Shown here: one piece after another, positions 41,733 to 50,951 of the stretch
How the letters are laid out: the number at the start of each line of letters is the position of its first letter
How positions within the stretch are numbered: position 1 is the stretch's first letter
Assembly (NCBI RefSeq): GCF_015100155.1
Contig: NZ_JACKZA010000005.1
Location: forward strand, 1 to 64,000
Reading direction: 5' to 3'
Length of the DNA: 64,000 nucleotides
Source: Acidithiobacillus sp. HP-2
GTDB taxonomy: Bacteria > Pseudomonadota > Gammaproteobacteria > Acidithiobacillales > Acidithiobacillaceae
Notes under the pieces: model-generated
Databases searched by the model: none
The model's input: only the letters and a program-made list of their open reading frames with translations
Told to the model about the DNA's origin: nothing
Position numbers and translations under genes: made by a program

Positions 41733-42656
41733 ATGAGCACCATAGATTTAGGCGCAGCATTCGGGATACAAGAACTGGCAGGAAAGCAGTTTCCCGCAAA
41801 AAAGGCAGGGGATCGAACCCCGGCCCCGGTGTTCGAGTACATCTTCCGCATTGATCTTTTGCGGAAGATGCTAGCCTGGGCATCGGGCAACATTACCACC
41901 AGCCTGTATCTTTCCGGTCCAGCCGGAGCAGGGAAAACGAGTCTGCCTGAACAGATGGCCGCTCGTCTTGGGCATGGCTGTACTACGTTGTCGTGTAACT
42001 CACGGACCGAGAAAGCCGATATTGTTGGCTATATCGGCCTGGAAGACTCCAAAACGGCTTTCATTGAAGGCCCACTGGTTCGGGCCATGCGTGAAGGCGA
42101 GTGGATTGTTTTCGATGAGGGCGATGCCCTGCCCCCTTCTGTCACCATTACCCTGAACCGTGTTTTGGAAGGCAGTCCACTCGCCATACCTGAAACGGGT
42201 GATGTGATCTATCCCCATGCCGACTTTCGTGTGGCCTTCACGGGAAACACCCGTGGTCGTGGCGACACAACTGGTCAGTTTCGGTCCAGAAACGTCCAGG
42301 ATGCTGCAGTTTTGGATAGATTCCTCTTTGTGGAAGTGGATTATCCCACTTCACAAGAGGAATTGAACATCATCGCTGGCAAGTGCCCCAACCTTCCAGA
42401 AGATGTGGCTGCCATTCTGGTGCAACTGGCTGGAGAAACGCGCAACGCGCACATGGCCGGGGAGCTTTCAGCCCCGATCTCAACAAGAGGCTTAGTCCGC
42501 ATTGCTTCCATTCTGGAAGCGGGAGTTTTCGCCAAACTGGGGGATGCAAATCTTTGGGAGAGCATTGCCTTCGGCTTTGCCGACGGTCTTGGCCCTGACG
42601 AAAGTGAGGGCATTAAGCAAATATTGGAAACGCTTATGCTTCCAGCCTCAGTTTGA
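41733..42656 (+). CDS. MoxR/CobS-type AAA+ ATPase
   Basis: 307 residues. Walker A GPAGAGKTSLPEQMAARL, Walker B GEWIVFDEGDALPP, sensor AFTGNTRGRGD and the arginine region DAAVLDRFLFVEVDYP place it in the MoxR/CobS group of AAA+ chaperones. These usually work with a von Willebrand-type partner, but none is next to it. The ATG at 41733 has AAGGAG seven bases before it; an ATG at 41727 is too close to that site. It is divergent from the Cas12m-like gene and ends in a terminator. Confidence 0.8.
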   Translation: MSTIDLGAAFGIQELAGKQFPAKKAGDRTPAPVFEYIFRIDLLRKMLAWASGNITTSLYLSGPAGAGKTSLPEQMAARLGHGCTTLSCNSRTEKADIVGYIGLEDSKTAFIEGPLVRAMREGEWIVFDEGDALPPSVTITLNRVLEGSPLAIPETGDVIYPHADFRVAFTGNTRGRGDTTGQFRSRNVQDAAVLDRFLFVEVDYPTSQEELNIIAGKCPNLPEDVAAILVQLAGETRNAHMAGELSAPISTRGLVRIASILEAGVFAKLGDANLWESIAFGFADGLGPDESEGIKQILETLMLPASV

Positions 42657-42688
42657 TTCTACCCCACCCCATGCTTCGGCCTGGGGGT
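42656..42688 (+). repeat. direct repeat, copy 1, at the left edge of the STAND-NTPase segment
   Basis: ATTCTACCC, CACCCCA, TGCTTCGGCC, TGGGGG. The copy at 47325-47358 differs only by one substitution and three single-base insertions. The two copies are direct repeats 4.6 kb apart and enclose the 1223-aa gene. Confidence 0.6.
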
Positions 42689-42697
42689 TTTCTTTGT
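42667..42697 (+). terminator. terminator after the AAA+ ATPase gene
   Basis: CCCCATGC, loop TTCG, then GCCTGGGG forms a stem with one mismatch and a UUCG loop, followed by a T-rich run (ggttttctttg). It starts 11 bases after the ATPase stop. A near copy lies at 47325-47358. Confidence 0.65.
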
Positions 42698-43007
42698 CTA
42701 CACCGGGGGACACTTCCATACTTCTTGTCCAGCCCAAGAAGGACGATCTTCGAGAAAGGATATACCGAGACGATTCGCAAAATTCTGTATGCATGTCAAA
42801 CAGCGGGAACTGAGAATCGGCGCTAGTTGTAAAAACATTAGAGTTCGCCTTCCTGCAAAGAACCCCCTTGTTGGATCACGCTAAGGAAGTTTTTATATTA
42901 TTCGCACACCGGCCGTAATAGTGGCACATAAGATCAGGTTGTCAAGGTTATCACCTGTCGTCAGAGAAGTGCCCATTATTCCCATAATTACTTTATTATT
43001 ATACTTA
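42689..43007. other. intergenic stretch after the ATPase terminator
   Basis: About 320 bases with no gene. It holds a 19-base sequence at 42716-42734 (CCATACTTCTTGTCCAGCC) that repeats 41647-41665 with one mismatch. The rest is AT-rich before the 3' end of the NTPase gene. Confidence 0.5.
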
Positions 43008-46000
43008 TCAAGAACGAAGACTGCGTCGTTGCATTGCGAATATAGTATCTAGTATAATTTCTCGCGCTTGAACCTCTGGCAAGCCATCAAGATCTTCAAG
43101 TACATCCAAATCCAGCCGTGATCCTTTATGTTGAATCGCGGAGGCAAATACAATTAAAGCCTCAAACGTAAGTCGTTGTAACAACCATTTATGTATAGTA
43201 TCGCGAATTTCCTCCCACGATATGCCAGTCTTTACGAATTCATCAATCCAATGGTCAATCGGGGTAGGTAGTTTTCTGGAAACCATCTTATCGAGATCAA
43301 TCACTGCGAGTTCAGGATCCCATTTGCGTAATGTGAAGGGTGGAATTAAGCGATCATCCAGCAGATCCCGTCGCAATGCATACCATCCATGGTCGTTACA
43401 CGTCTCCCATAGCATCAGGACATCCCAAGCTGATAAATGCTCTAAAAAAGGCTCGAGAGCATAGACTTGATCCTCACGAGTAACACCTATACGTCCAGTC
43501 GTGCGGATACCGTAGCGAAAACCTAGATGCTCCATCATCTGACGTGGTTCAGTGCAAGTGTTAACTGCAGTCTGCGCCATTTCAACTAGGCGCGGCGTGG
43601 CAACATATAGGGCAGCTTGCACAAAGCATGAACTAAATTGGAGGTGAGCCCAGTGTTTCAAAAGGATTTGCTCTGCCTCTCTCTCGGGCAGGCGCATGAT
43701 GAGTTCAGAAGTAATCCAGTCGCTCTCAAAAGAAGCCCCCCAGATATGTTCCACCCTGTTGCCGCGTGTCTCCAAATGCTCGTCTAAGGCATTCGACAGA
43801 TCGGCCGACCAGATATGGCGCCCGAATTGCCACCAAAAGCCGCGTGTGTCCGTCTCCAGCTTCTTAATCATTGCAGGGATTGCGCTTTGGTCGCCACGGG
43901 AAAGGCGTGTTCTAAGAATGTCGTCAGCCAATCTATCCGACGGCGCTGCAGTGCGCAGTATTTCAATGTCTTCTGGATATTGCGTTGCGGCCCACAGCGA
44001 AAAAGCTTGGGCGCACAAGTGGCTGTCAGTAAATTCATCTTGCCAAAGTTCAAGCAGGAGCATGCGGGAAGCCGCTGACATCGGTCGAGCGTACTCCTCT
44101 TGTGCGCGCTGCCATTCGCTTCGTACGAGGTCGACAAATGGTGAAAATGAGCCGGCCTCCTGGCATCGCTGTTGGATGGCGGCGAGTTCACGCACAACAA
44201 ACTGGACTGCAATAAGATGATCCATACTGTGGAGCATGAACGTAATCGGCCCATTGAGATCGTCTTGCGCTCCCCGTTGGGCAAAATATTCGATAGCCGC
44301 AGTACGGGGGAGGTTTTTACGAAAAGCCCAGCGAAGTTCATGGGCTGCCAGATCCTCGCGCGGTGATGGCCATGTTCCGGTAGCAGCATTGCTTGGAAGT
44401 TCTGCCCAGGCATTGCAGACTGGTCCAAGATAGCGTGCAGGATCATGTTCACAGCACTGCCCGAATGCCCAAAGGTAGTCCGCTAGATGATCATTACGCA
44501 TTGCGTCGGCATTCCAGCACTCTTCAATAGCTGATACTAGACTCGGGGTGCCCATATAACCAGCCAACCTCAAGGCACCAATCCTAACTGCACCATTCAA
44601 CTCAGTGATCTTTAGGAAATTATTCAAGGCATTAGAGATGCCTTTGCCGTAATGGCTCTTCGCGTGTTCAATGTGAGCATCCAGCCACCCTGCTGTCACG
44701 CCAGGGGCTATTCCCTGAAGAAGTTCTATTCCTCCAGAGACATCCCCGTTGCGAAGCCGTGCAAGCTGTCCAGCTGTGGAGTGGCCGGGGAATTTACGGA
44801 CAAGCATGGGAACGCTTGGTGAGTCGGTTTCAGATAACAGTGCCAGCGCTTCCCATCTTAAATGAGAGCAGGACTGATTACGGATAGCCGAACAATCCAG
44901 GAGCGCGGTGACTGTATCAAAAATGGTTTGCCGATAAGGTGGGTTATTTCGACCATAAATGCGAAGTGCATAGAAAAGCGCAAGTGGGTTAGATGTGGCG
45001 ACGCTTTCTAGGAAATTTACGTCTTGGTGTCCCCATACGAGAACTGCACCCCATATTCCAGCATAATAGGGCTCGGCGATTAACTCGTTCGACAGATCCC
45101 CTAGCTTGACAAGCTCGCCTGCAGCATCCGCAAGTATCCAATCGCGTACACGGTCATGCCGGAATGAAAGCTGCTCGTTCGCTGATGTGCCGGATAGACG
45201 TATCAACTCACCTCTGTGTATCAGGAGACGGAGAGATTCTAAAGTTTCAGATCGTGATCCCAGCCATTCGACAAGCTCGCCCCAACGTGGTTCAAGATTG
45301 CGATTCCTGAGCATCGCTTCTGCAACATGCCTTAGGGCTAGACGAAAATCCGATGCTAGATGAGTCTTATTTCCTGCTACCGCTCGTGAAAGTGACGTAT
45401 CCACGAATTGACTGATGACATGGTGTGAGTGTAGTGCTGTTTGTTGGTCATAGAGTGCAATGAGAAGCGGGTCTTTACCAAGCGCGCACGAGATTTCTTC
45501 TGCCTGCAGGTGACTCATTTCGCGGCCATTAAGCCGTTCCCGTGCTATGACGGCATCGCGCCCTTCACTGTCGGTGAACGTGCCGACCACATGGACCAAT
45601 GAACCAATCCGCTTTTGGGCCTGCTCTCCCATGGATGCGATTACTTCTGGCCAGAGCGGACAGATAAGGCGCCAAGGTGAGGTGGCACCTGCCTGTGCCA
45701 CGCGGCTCCAGCTGGTTAGCTTTTCGGCCAGACGCTGCGCGTCTCCTGAACGATTTATATCCTCTACCAAAAGAAGCATCGGCCTGTCTGGCGAACAAAA
45801 ACTAAAAGCCATCGGCCTTATTGGGGCTAGATGCGGGTCGAGTTGTAATAGAGTCGTCGCTACTGCCTGATCAATGGTATTAGCTGAAGCAATCGTCTCG
45901 GGAGATATAACCATCCCGAACAGGCCACATTTCAAATGATTTTCGAGCATACGAATGCAGGCCACTGATTTTCCCATTCCTGATCCGGCAATCAGGAATG

Positions 46001-46679
46001 TGACGTCGCGAGAAAGACTTAATCTCAGATCGGCATCAAGCGATCGGGGAATCCAGGCTGCGGGCTTATCCATGAGGCGTTCGATCTGTATTTCACAACT
46101 TTTTTTTGAAAGTTTCTGGAGCAGATCGGGAGAAAGTAGTTCCTGATAAATCTTCAGGTGGGAATATCGAATCCACTGGCCTGTGGGGTCGTTGTCAAGG
46201 AAATGACAAAGCCTAGAGCGTGACCAGATAATCACCTCCAGATTGTGTTCGCGCCCTTTAGCCTCGACAGAGCGGACCAATGCCTCGTCTGGCTCCTGGT
46301 TGGTCGTGAGGATCAGTGTGGCACGCAAATTAGCAGTCCTCAGCCGTTCCTCTGCCACCAATGCCGAGGTCTTGATCAGGTCGCCAGGAGGTGATCGCCG
46401 AGGACTCTGAGGTTCGTTTAGCCATTTATGTTCCAGCGCACTGCGCGCGACAGTCGTATGGTGGACGGCAATCAAATGAGGAGGATTCGCGCCCATCTCG
46501 TAGCAGATCGCATCTACTGGTGATTTGACAGTCTGGCCCTTGGCATTCACACCTGTGTGGACCAAATTTTTACATGCAGGCTCGGCTTCTCTCAGTATAG
46601 CCGTCGCCAAGCGTTCAAAAAGTCCCGAATCTGTAATAGCAGATAGCATTTCTGCAGTTGACGTATTGGGTAATGCCAT
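43008..46679 (-). CDS. nuclease-STAND NTPase, probable antiphage defence protein
   Basis: 1223 residues. The first 90 resemble a restriction-endonuclease-like fold (GVNAKGQTVKSPVDAICY, then HLIAVHHTTV), though the usual E-x-K pair is not clear. An NTPase follows with Walker A FLIAGSGMGKSVACIRML (about 228-245) and Walker B RPMLLLVEDINRSG. The C-terminal 700 residues are helical and repeat-like. Nuclease, STAND-type NTPase and helical sensor in that order is the layout of Avs-type defence proteins; exact family is not established. It is a single-gene unit flanked by a duplicated sequence. Cytoplasmic, no membrane helices. Confidence 0.6.
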   Translation of the reverse strand: MALPNTSTAEMLSAITDSGLFERLATAILREAEPACKNLVHTGVNAKGQTVKSPVDAICYEMGANPPHLIAVHHTTVARSALEHKWLNEPQSPRRSPPGDLIKTSALVAEERLRTANLRATLILTTNQEPDEALVRSVEAKGREHNLEVIIWSRSRLCHFLDNDPTGQWIRYSHLKIYQELLSPDLLQKLSKKSCEIQIERLMDKPAAWIPRSLDADLRLSLSRDVTFLIAGSGMGKSVACIRMLENHLKCGLFGMVISPETIASANTIDQAVATTLLQLDPHLAPIRPMAFSFCSPDRPMLLLVEDINRSGDAQRLAEKLTSWSRVAQAGATSPWRLICPLWPEVIASMGEQAQKRIGSLVHVVGTFTDSEGRDAVIARERLNGREMSHLQAEEISCALGKDPLLIALYDQQTALHSHHVISQFVDTSLSRAVAGNKTHLASDFRLALRHVAEAMLRNRNLEPRWGELVEWLGSRSETLESLRLLIHRGELIRLSGTSANEQLSFRHDRVRDWILADAAGELVKLGDLSNELIAEPYYAGIWGAVLVWGHQDVNFLESVATSNPLALFYALRIYGRNNPPYRQTIFDTVTALLDCSAIRNQSCSHLRWEALALLSETDSPSVPMLVRKFPGHSTAGQLARLRNGDVSGGIELLQGIAPGVTAGWLDAHIEHAKSHYGKGISNALNNFLKITELNGAVRIGALRLAGYMGTPSLVSAIEECWNADAMRNDHLADYLWAFGQCCEHDPARYLGPVCNAWAELPSNAATGTWPSPREDLAAHELRWAFRKNLPRTAAIEYFAQRGAQDDLNGPITFMLHSMDHLIAVQFVVRELAAIQQRCQEAGSFSPFVDLVRSEWQRAQEEYARPMSAASRMLLLELWQDEFTDSHLCAQAFSLWAATQYPEDIEILRTAAPSDRLADDILRTRLSRGDQSAIPAMIKKLETDTRGFWWQFGRHIWSADLSNALDEHLETRGNRVEHIWGASFESDWITSELIMRLPEREAEQILLKHWAHLQFSSCFVQAALYVATPRLVEMAQTAVNTCTEPRQMMEHLGFRYGIRTTGRIGVTREDQVYALEPFLEHLSAWDVLMLWETCNDHGWYALRRDLLDDRLIPPFTLRKWDPELAVIDLDKMVSRKLPTPIDHWIDEFVKTGISWEEIRDTIHKWLLQRLTFEALIVFASAIQHKGSRLDLDVLEDLDGLPEVQAREIILDTIFAMQRRSLRS

Positions 46680-47324
46680 AAAAATGCTCTGTCTAGAAAT
46701 TGTACGCCAACGTTGAGTGTAGTACTTGTTCTACAACCGAGCATCCCCACTGCGGCCACTAGCCCCACAAAGGTAAGTAGTGCCTGACAGAAAAAGGGCG
46801 TTTTTCAAAATTCAGTCGGGTAAAATCTAAGCGAACAGCCAATGCCAATCGGGAGCATTTCCGGTAGATGGATGCTCAAGCCAACCGGCAAGTATCCAGG
46901 TAGGGATGATTGTCAGCATGGAACTCAGCATCTTCAAGCATTTCTGGGAAGAACTTTCGTGGATGGTGCGCATTAGATACTCATCATCAGCACATACTAT
47001 ATATTTATATAGTATCCATCCAGCTCGGTGCAAGTCCACCAGCCTGCGAGATTTTCAAAACTCAGCGCGATGGTCGGGCTGCACACGCAATTGGACACCC
47101 GTCGGAGCGGTAGATCTGAATCCGCAGCGGCAGGACAAAAAGGCTACTTGAGAAATGGTTGACGCGACAACTTGACAGACGCAGTGGGGAGTCATCCCCG
47201 CAAGCCATGTTCTTGCATCGCGATGGTCTCTACCCACGTTGAACCTATTTTTTTCGAGGATCCGCAGGACTGATCGGAGTATTCCGTACATTTGCCTGAG
47301 CAGGCCAAGTCTTCGGACCCTTCG
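46680..47324. other. intergenic stretch upstream of the NTPase gene
   Basis: About 645 bases. It must hold the promoter of the minus-strand NTPase gene. The short open frames here are not protein-like. No RNA gene was identified. Confidence 0.45.
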
Positions 47325-47358
47325 ATTCTACCCTCACACCACTGCTTCGGCCTTGGGG
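47325..47358 (+). repeat. direct repeat, copy 2, at the right edge of the STAND-NTPase segment
   Basis: Near-identical to 42656-42688. It lies seven bases beyond the stop codon of the minus-strand 208-aa gene. The arrangement suggests that the ATPase gene and the 208-aa gene were once convergent neighbours sharing this sequence. Confidence 0.6.
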
Positions 47359-47365
47359 GGGGTGC

Positions 47366-47992
47366 CTATTTTCTACCAAGAATCGAGATCACATCTTCAG
47401 GCTGACCCGCAAACTGCACTTCCGGTACGTTGATTAGAGCCTCTTCCATATCATCCCAAATCACGCCAAATGCTTCCATCGCAGCGATGTTTGCTTGTGA
47501 TGGCCGCCAATAAATGACGGTTTCGGGCATCTCGACACACTGATTCAACGTATTGATCATCCTTTCAGAAACACAGTCGATATAAATGTTTGGCGTAATC
47601 TTTGGCGGATAGGCCATCTGGTCCATTGCTAGAATGCTTGATACGGGCGGTTCTTGGGGCCAGAGTGTTGCTTTCTTCTTGTCGCCAAAGCAACCGTTCA
47701 ATCCGGAAGTCAGCAACACCAGATCCCAGTATTCGGCGACATTCTGGCGGATAGGGAGCGAGATCATGGTTCTCAAATCCTCATAATCCAGCAGACCGCT
47801 TCGCAGCACCTGCATAAAGTTGTCCAGCCACGGTGCTGTCTGCCATCCTTTCCCGTCCCAGATAATGAGCGTACCAATCGGATTGACCAGCAGATCGGGC
47901 AGCATCCACTCCCGCCGCGTGCTGAAGTATTGCGCTGCGCGTGACATCCGTTTGTGATTCCGGTTCTCCCAGTTTTCTTCCGATACGCCCAT
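47366..47992 (-). CDS. hypothetical protein
   Basis: 208 residues, soluble, no signal peptide. Segments such as REWMLPDLLVNPIGTLIIWD and EYWDLVLLTSGLNGCFG give no known family. It follows the hairpin array and is separated from the next minus-strand genes by 254 bases. Confidence 0.5.
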   Translation of the reverse strand: MGVSEENWENRNHKRMSRAAQYFSTRREWMLPDLLVNPIGTLIIWDGKGWQTAPWLDNFMQVLRSGLLDYEDLRTMISLPIRQNVAEYWDLVLLTSGLNGCFGDKKKATLWPQEPPVSSILAMDQMAYPPKITPNIYIDCVSERMINTLNQCVEMPETVIYWRPSQANIAAMEAFGVIWDDMEEALINVPEVQFAGQPEDVISILGRK

Positions 47993-48052
47993 TTTTGTGC
48001 CTCCGTATTTCTATCTCTGATACCCAAAGATCGCAGGATATTGGTTTTAACA

Positions 48053-48214
48053 GCCCCTATCGGGGCGGGTACAGGTTCCCGGCTTACGCCGGGACCGTAT
48101 CAGGCCCATGCGGGCCGGTTCAGGCTCTTCGAGCCGGGTCACGCCCTAACGGGCGCTGGGCACGTCCGGGAACGTGCGGGCCGCTGTCGCGGCCCTTGGG
48201 GTGCCAGCCCAGCT
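48053..48214. repeat. array of seven or eight consecutive GC-rich hairpins
   Basis: Perfect inverted repeats follow one another every 18-25 bases: 48053-48066 (GCCCC/GGGGC), 48077-48094 (TCCCGGC/GCCGGGA), 48103-48116 (GGCCC/GGGCC), 48123-48135 (GGCTC/GAGCC), 48142-48155 (CGCCC/GGGCG), 48160-48177 (GCACGT/ACGTGC) and 48178-48195 (GGGCCGC/GCGGCCC), then a weaker TGGG/CCCA. Loops are 3-6 bases. Stem sequences differ, so structure and not sequence is repeated. It fills most of the gap between two minus-strand genes. Function unknown: protein-binding region, transfer origin, RNA or transcription block are possible. Confidence 0.7.
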
Positions 48215-48246
48215 TTTCGTACTGCGATTCCGATTGTGTGCCACCC

Positions 48247-48744
48247 TTAGTTTCGGGTCCGGGGTCGAATTGGTGTGACCACATCGCTCCGTCCTAATGC
48301 ACACGTTTTCTTGCGAAAATAATCCGCCCTGTGTTTCAACACTGGATTCAGGATCAAGCGCATTAGGACGCCTGCCACCATCACCGCCGCACCATAAGCA
48401 ATCCACATCTTGTTTATTGGCAATTCTGTTCCTAGATTGGCATTCAGTATCGGGGCCACATAGATATTCCAGAGCCCTGCAGCTAACATCCAAAAGAGTC
48501 CAGCCGTAGCCAATAGGGTAATTGCCGTGAATAACCAGTCTTTTCGCATTGCAAGTTGGCGCAGCAAACAATCTTTTACTTCTGCGTCCGTTGCCTCCCT
48601 CGTATCTAACCAATTCTGGTGCATATAGATCACTTTTGGGAATGGCCACGCGCTGATGCTGCCCACCCCAATCCCACTCTTTAACCCGATTCTTACCTTC
48701 GCCTCTCCATGAATCATGTTTTCCAAATCGCTTATTGTTCGCAT
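48247..48744 (-). CDS. membrane protein
   Basis: 165 residues with two or three hydrophobic segments (WLFTAITLLATAGLFWMLAA and WIAYGAAVMVAGVLMRLIL). A basic tail follows. No family recognised. It starts MRTISDLENMI, six bases after the next upstream gene, and ends just before the hairpin array. Confidence 0.55.
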   Translation of the reverse strand: MRTISDLENMIHGEAKVRIGLKSGIGVGSISAWPFPKVIYMHQNWLDTREATDAEVKDCLLRQLAMRKDWLFTAITLLATAGLFWMLAAGLWNIYVAPILNANLGTELPINKMWIAYGAAVMVAGVLMRLILNPVLKHRADYFRKKTCALGRSDVVTPIRPRTRN

Positions 48745-48750
48745 TGAATG

Positions 48751-49512
48751 TTACCTCCTTTTGGCCCACAAGATCAGGATTTCACGGTTACGGTGTGTCC
48801 AGTCTATGTGTGATAACCACGTTGGCAAAGAAAGTGCGAACCAAAACACAGTCATCCCCCAAAGATAAACCACCAACCAGAATCGATTTGGTGTGATCAT
48901 TACAGGATTGGTTACATGCAACACATAAAAAACCACCGCCAGCGACACGAAAAACCCACCCAGAAAAACGGCGACACGCAGCAGGGTGGTAAACACACCC
49001 GTATCCACCCAGAACCACCAGGGTAATCGTTCGTCACTAGAGATCTGTGATGAGGGAGCCGGATTATTCGCAAGCCACTGTGCTTTTCGCTTACGAAAGT
49101 TTAACGGTATCCCTTTTCGCCACAACAATATCATCTCTGTAATAAGTAAAAACAGTAAAATCAGAACAGACAGGGCCCAAAGCGAAGTAATGCCTGCAAC
49201 AGACCACATAACTACTGGTCCTTTGGGTAAAAGACCCACAATAAAAACACTAAAAAATACCGAAATCGCCAACAAAAAGACCCAGGATGCCCAGGCGACA
49301 GGTGCTATCGCTTTTTGTACCCACCGATAGCCGCAGTCAGGAGAAAATGTTTCCTGATACATCTGCACAGCCCAAGTTTCCATAGGATTGCTGGGTGGAC
49401 TGGCATTGTTTTCAAGAAGAATCAGAAGCCTGCCCCCGTCCGGAAAGAAAGCAAATTGCCCCATCCAAAACACTCCTACAATTATCAAAAAGGGAACTAT
49501 TCCATCAGTCAT
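48751..49512 (-). CDS. membrane protein
   Basis: 253 residues with about six hydrophobic segments. A cytoplasmic loop has KGIPLNFRKRKAQWL followed by a PWWFW segment; the 273-aa protein at 50130-50951 has a similar loop (SGVPLNKKMLALEEI, then SIWWWPY), so the two may be distant paralogues. No family recognised. Confidence 0.55.
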   Translation of the reverse strand: MTDGIVPFLIIVGVFWMGQFAFFPDGGRLLILLENNASPPSNPMETWAVQMYQETFSPDCGYRWVQKAIAPVAWASWVFLLAISVFFSVFIVGLLPKGPVVMWSVAGITSLWALSVLILLFLLITEMILLWRKGIPLNFRKRKAQWLANNPAPSSQISSDERLPWWFWVDTGVFTTLLRVAVFLGGFFVSLAVVFYVLHVTNPVMITPNRFWLVVYLWGMTVFWFALSLPTWLSHIDWTHRNREILILWAKRR

Positions 49513-49562
49513 ATATCACCCACAATGCAGGATACTTAAATATCCAAGGCTTGGAGCCACCC

Positions 49563-50111
49563 CTAATGCCGTGTTACCCCAGCATCCTGAATTTTCGCCG
49601 CAGATCCCGCCGGAAATACTTTCTGGAACCACTTTGCAAATTCCTTGTACGATGCCATTCCTATGCTGCAATCGAAACCGCAGCCGTCCCATTCCTGGTC
49701 CTGTCCATAAACAAATTCATTCCGCACGAGCAGACAGACCGTGTTCTCGTCTTCAGGAATCCTACAGGGATACTTTGTTTCCAGGGCGACAGCGGTTTCA
49801 GCAAAAGCCCGGATCAGATCGAGAAAAAACGGATCACCCATTCCAACTCGCGCCATCGCATCCGGATCATCGCCTACGTTCAAAAAAATAGGTGTTTCAT
49901 CTTCGGAAGGATCCACGATATACACATTTGCAGCGGCTGCGCTGCCCAAAACGCCTACGCGACAGGGCATGATATTTTTGGCAGGGCTGAAGATACTCTG
50001 CATTTGCGCGGGCCGAATCGTATAAACGAAGCCTCTACACTTCGGATCCGGCTGGAACGGTATTTTGGATTCCGGTGATTCCTGATTTTCGGTTTTTTTG
50101 AAAACGCTCAT
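49563..50111 (-). CDS. hypothetical soluble protein
   Basis: 182 residues without signal peptide. Some spaced cysteines (KYPCRIPE, DGCGFDCSIG). No family recognised. It lies between the two related membrane-protein genes, so it may act with them. Confidence 0.5.
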   Translation of the reverse strand: MSVFKKTENQESPESKIPFQPDPKCRGFVYTIRPAQMQSIFSPAKNIMPCRVGVLGSAAAANVYIVDPSEDETPIFLNVGDDPDAMARVGMGDPFFLDLIRAFAETAVALETKYPCRIPEDENTVCLLVRNEFVYGQDQEWDGCGFDCSIGMASYKEFAKWFQKVFPAGSAAKIQDAGVTRH

Positions 50112-50129
50112 CTCATATTTCTCCTTTTG

Positions 50130-50951
50130 TCAGCAAGTAAGATCCGCTATATCTTTGATCAGTATATACAGCGGGAAAGTTTCCCAGGATGATTTCGAGC
50201 TACCCTGCCAATCTCCCCACCAAACCAGAGCGGAAACAAAAAGCATCCACTCCACGCCCATCGCCAGAATCAAAAGGATGGAACTGATGAGATTGTGTTC
50301 TTCAAAATAGGGAGAACAGGCCACATGCGCCTGAATAAAATGCACGACTGCCCAAGCCGCTGGCAGACAAACCGCCAGCAGCTTCAGCATGTTCCTGAAA
50401 AACCGGCCACGTCCTTGCGGGTATGGCCACCACCAGATCGAAGGTGGATGCACTTCAGACAGGGCTGCATCTATGGCGGATCCATGCGGGCCTTGCCTGA
50501 TTTTGCTTATCTCCTCCAACGCCAGCATTTTCTTATTCAACGGCACTCCCGATTGTTTCAGCTTCCACAAAACTACCGTCCAGATAATGACAGCAGACAA
50601 GAAGAACAGGGCAAACGCAACAAAGAAGCATTCGGTCAAAGAGTGCGCTGCGCCGACAAGCAGTAACAAGATAAACACATAGAGCGTCACCACCCAGCCC
50701 ATTACGAAAGAGGCTAAACATCGCCGCCAAAACTTTCCTGCGGCACGGTAGCCATAAACGCTTGCCACATATTGTGCAGCCGCCGCGTTCAGTTCTGGTT
50801 GCAACTTGCCTACTGGACCTTGCGTTCTGAAGTTTTCCAAACAGGAAGTCCAGAATCCAACGCTGGGACCATCCAGATAAACCGGTTTTTCGCGGATTAG
50901 TACCCAATACATCCAAAAAGCCAACAGGAGTATCCAGATTGTTGTTGTCAT
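50130..50951 (-). CDS. membrane protein
   Basis: 273 residues with about six hydrophobic segments (WVVTLYVFILLLLVGAA, FFVAFALFFLSAVIIWTVVL and others). Similar loop to the 48751-49512 protein. The start at 50951 overlaps the stop of the next upstream small gene. Confidence 0.55.
   Translation of the reverse strand: MTTTIWILLLAFWMYWVLIREKPVYLDGPSVGFWTSCLENFRTQGPVGKLQPELNAAAAQYVASVYGYRAAGKFWRRCLASFVMGWVVTLYVFILLLLVGAAHSLTECFFVAFALFFLSAVIIWTVVLWKLKQSGVPLNKKMLALEEISKIRQGPHGSAIDAALSEVHPPSIWWWPYPQGRGRFFRNMLKLLAVCLPAAWAVVHFIQAHVACSPYFEEHNLISSILLILAMGVEWMLFVSALVWWGDWQGSSKSSWETFPLYILIKDIADLTC

Noticed and set aside
47029-47050. Sequence ggtgcaagtccacc, like part of a group II intron
   Set aside because: No reverse transcriptase gene and no domain V structure nearby.
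48053-48214. CRISPR array
   Set aside because: The units are hairpins with different sequences; there are no identical repeats with unique spacers.
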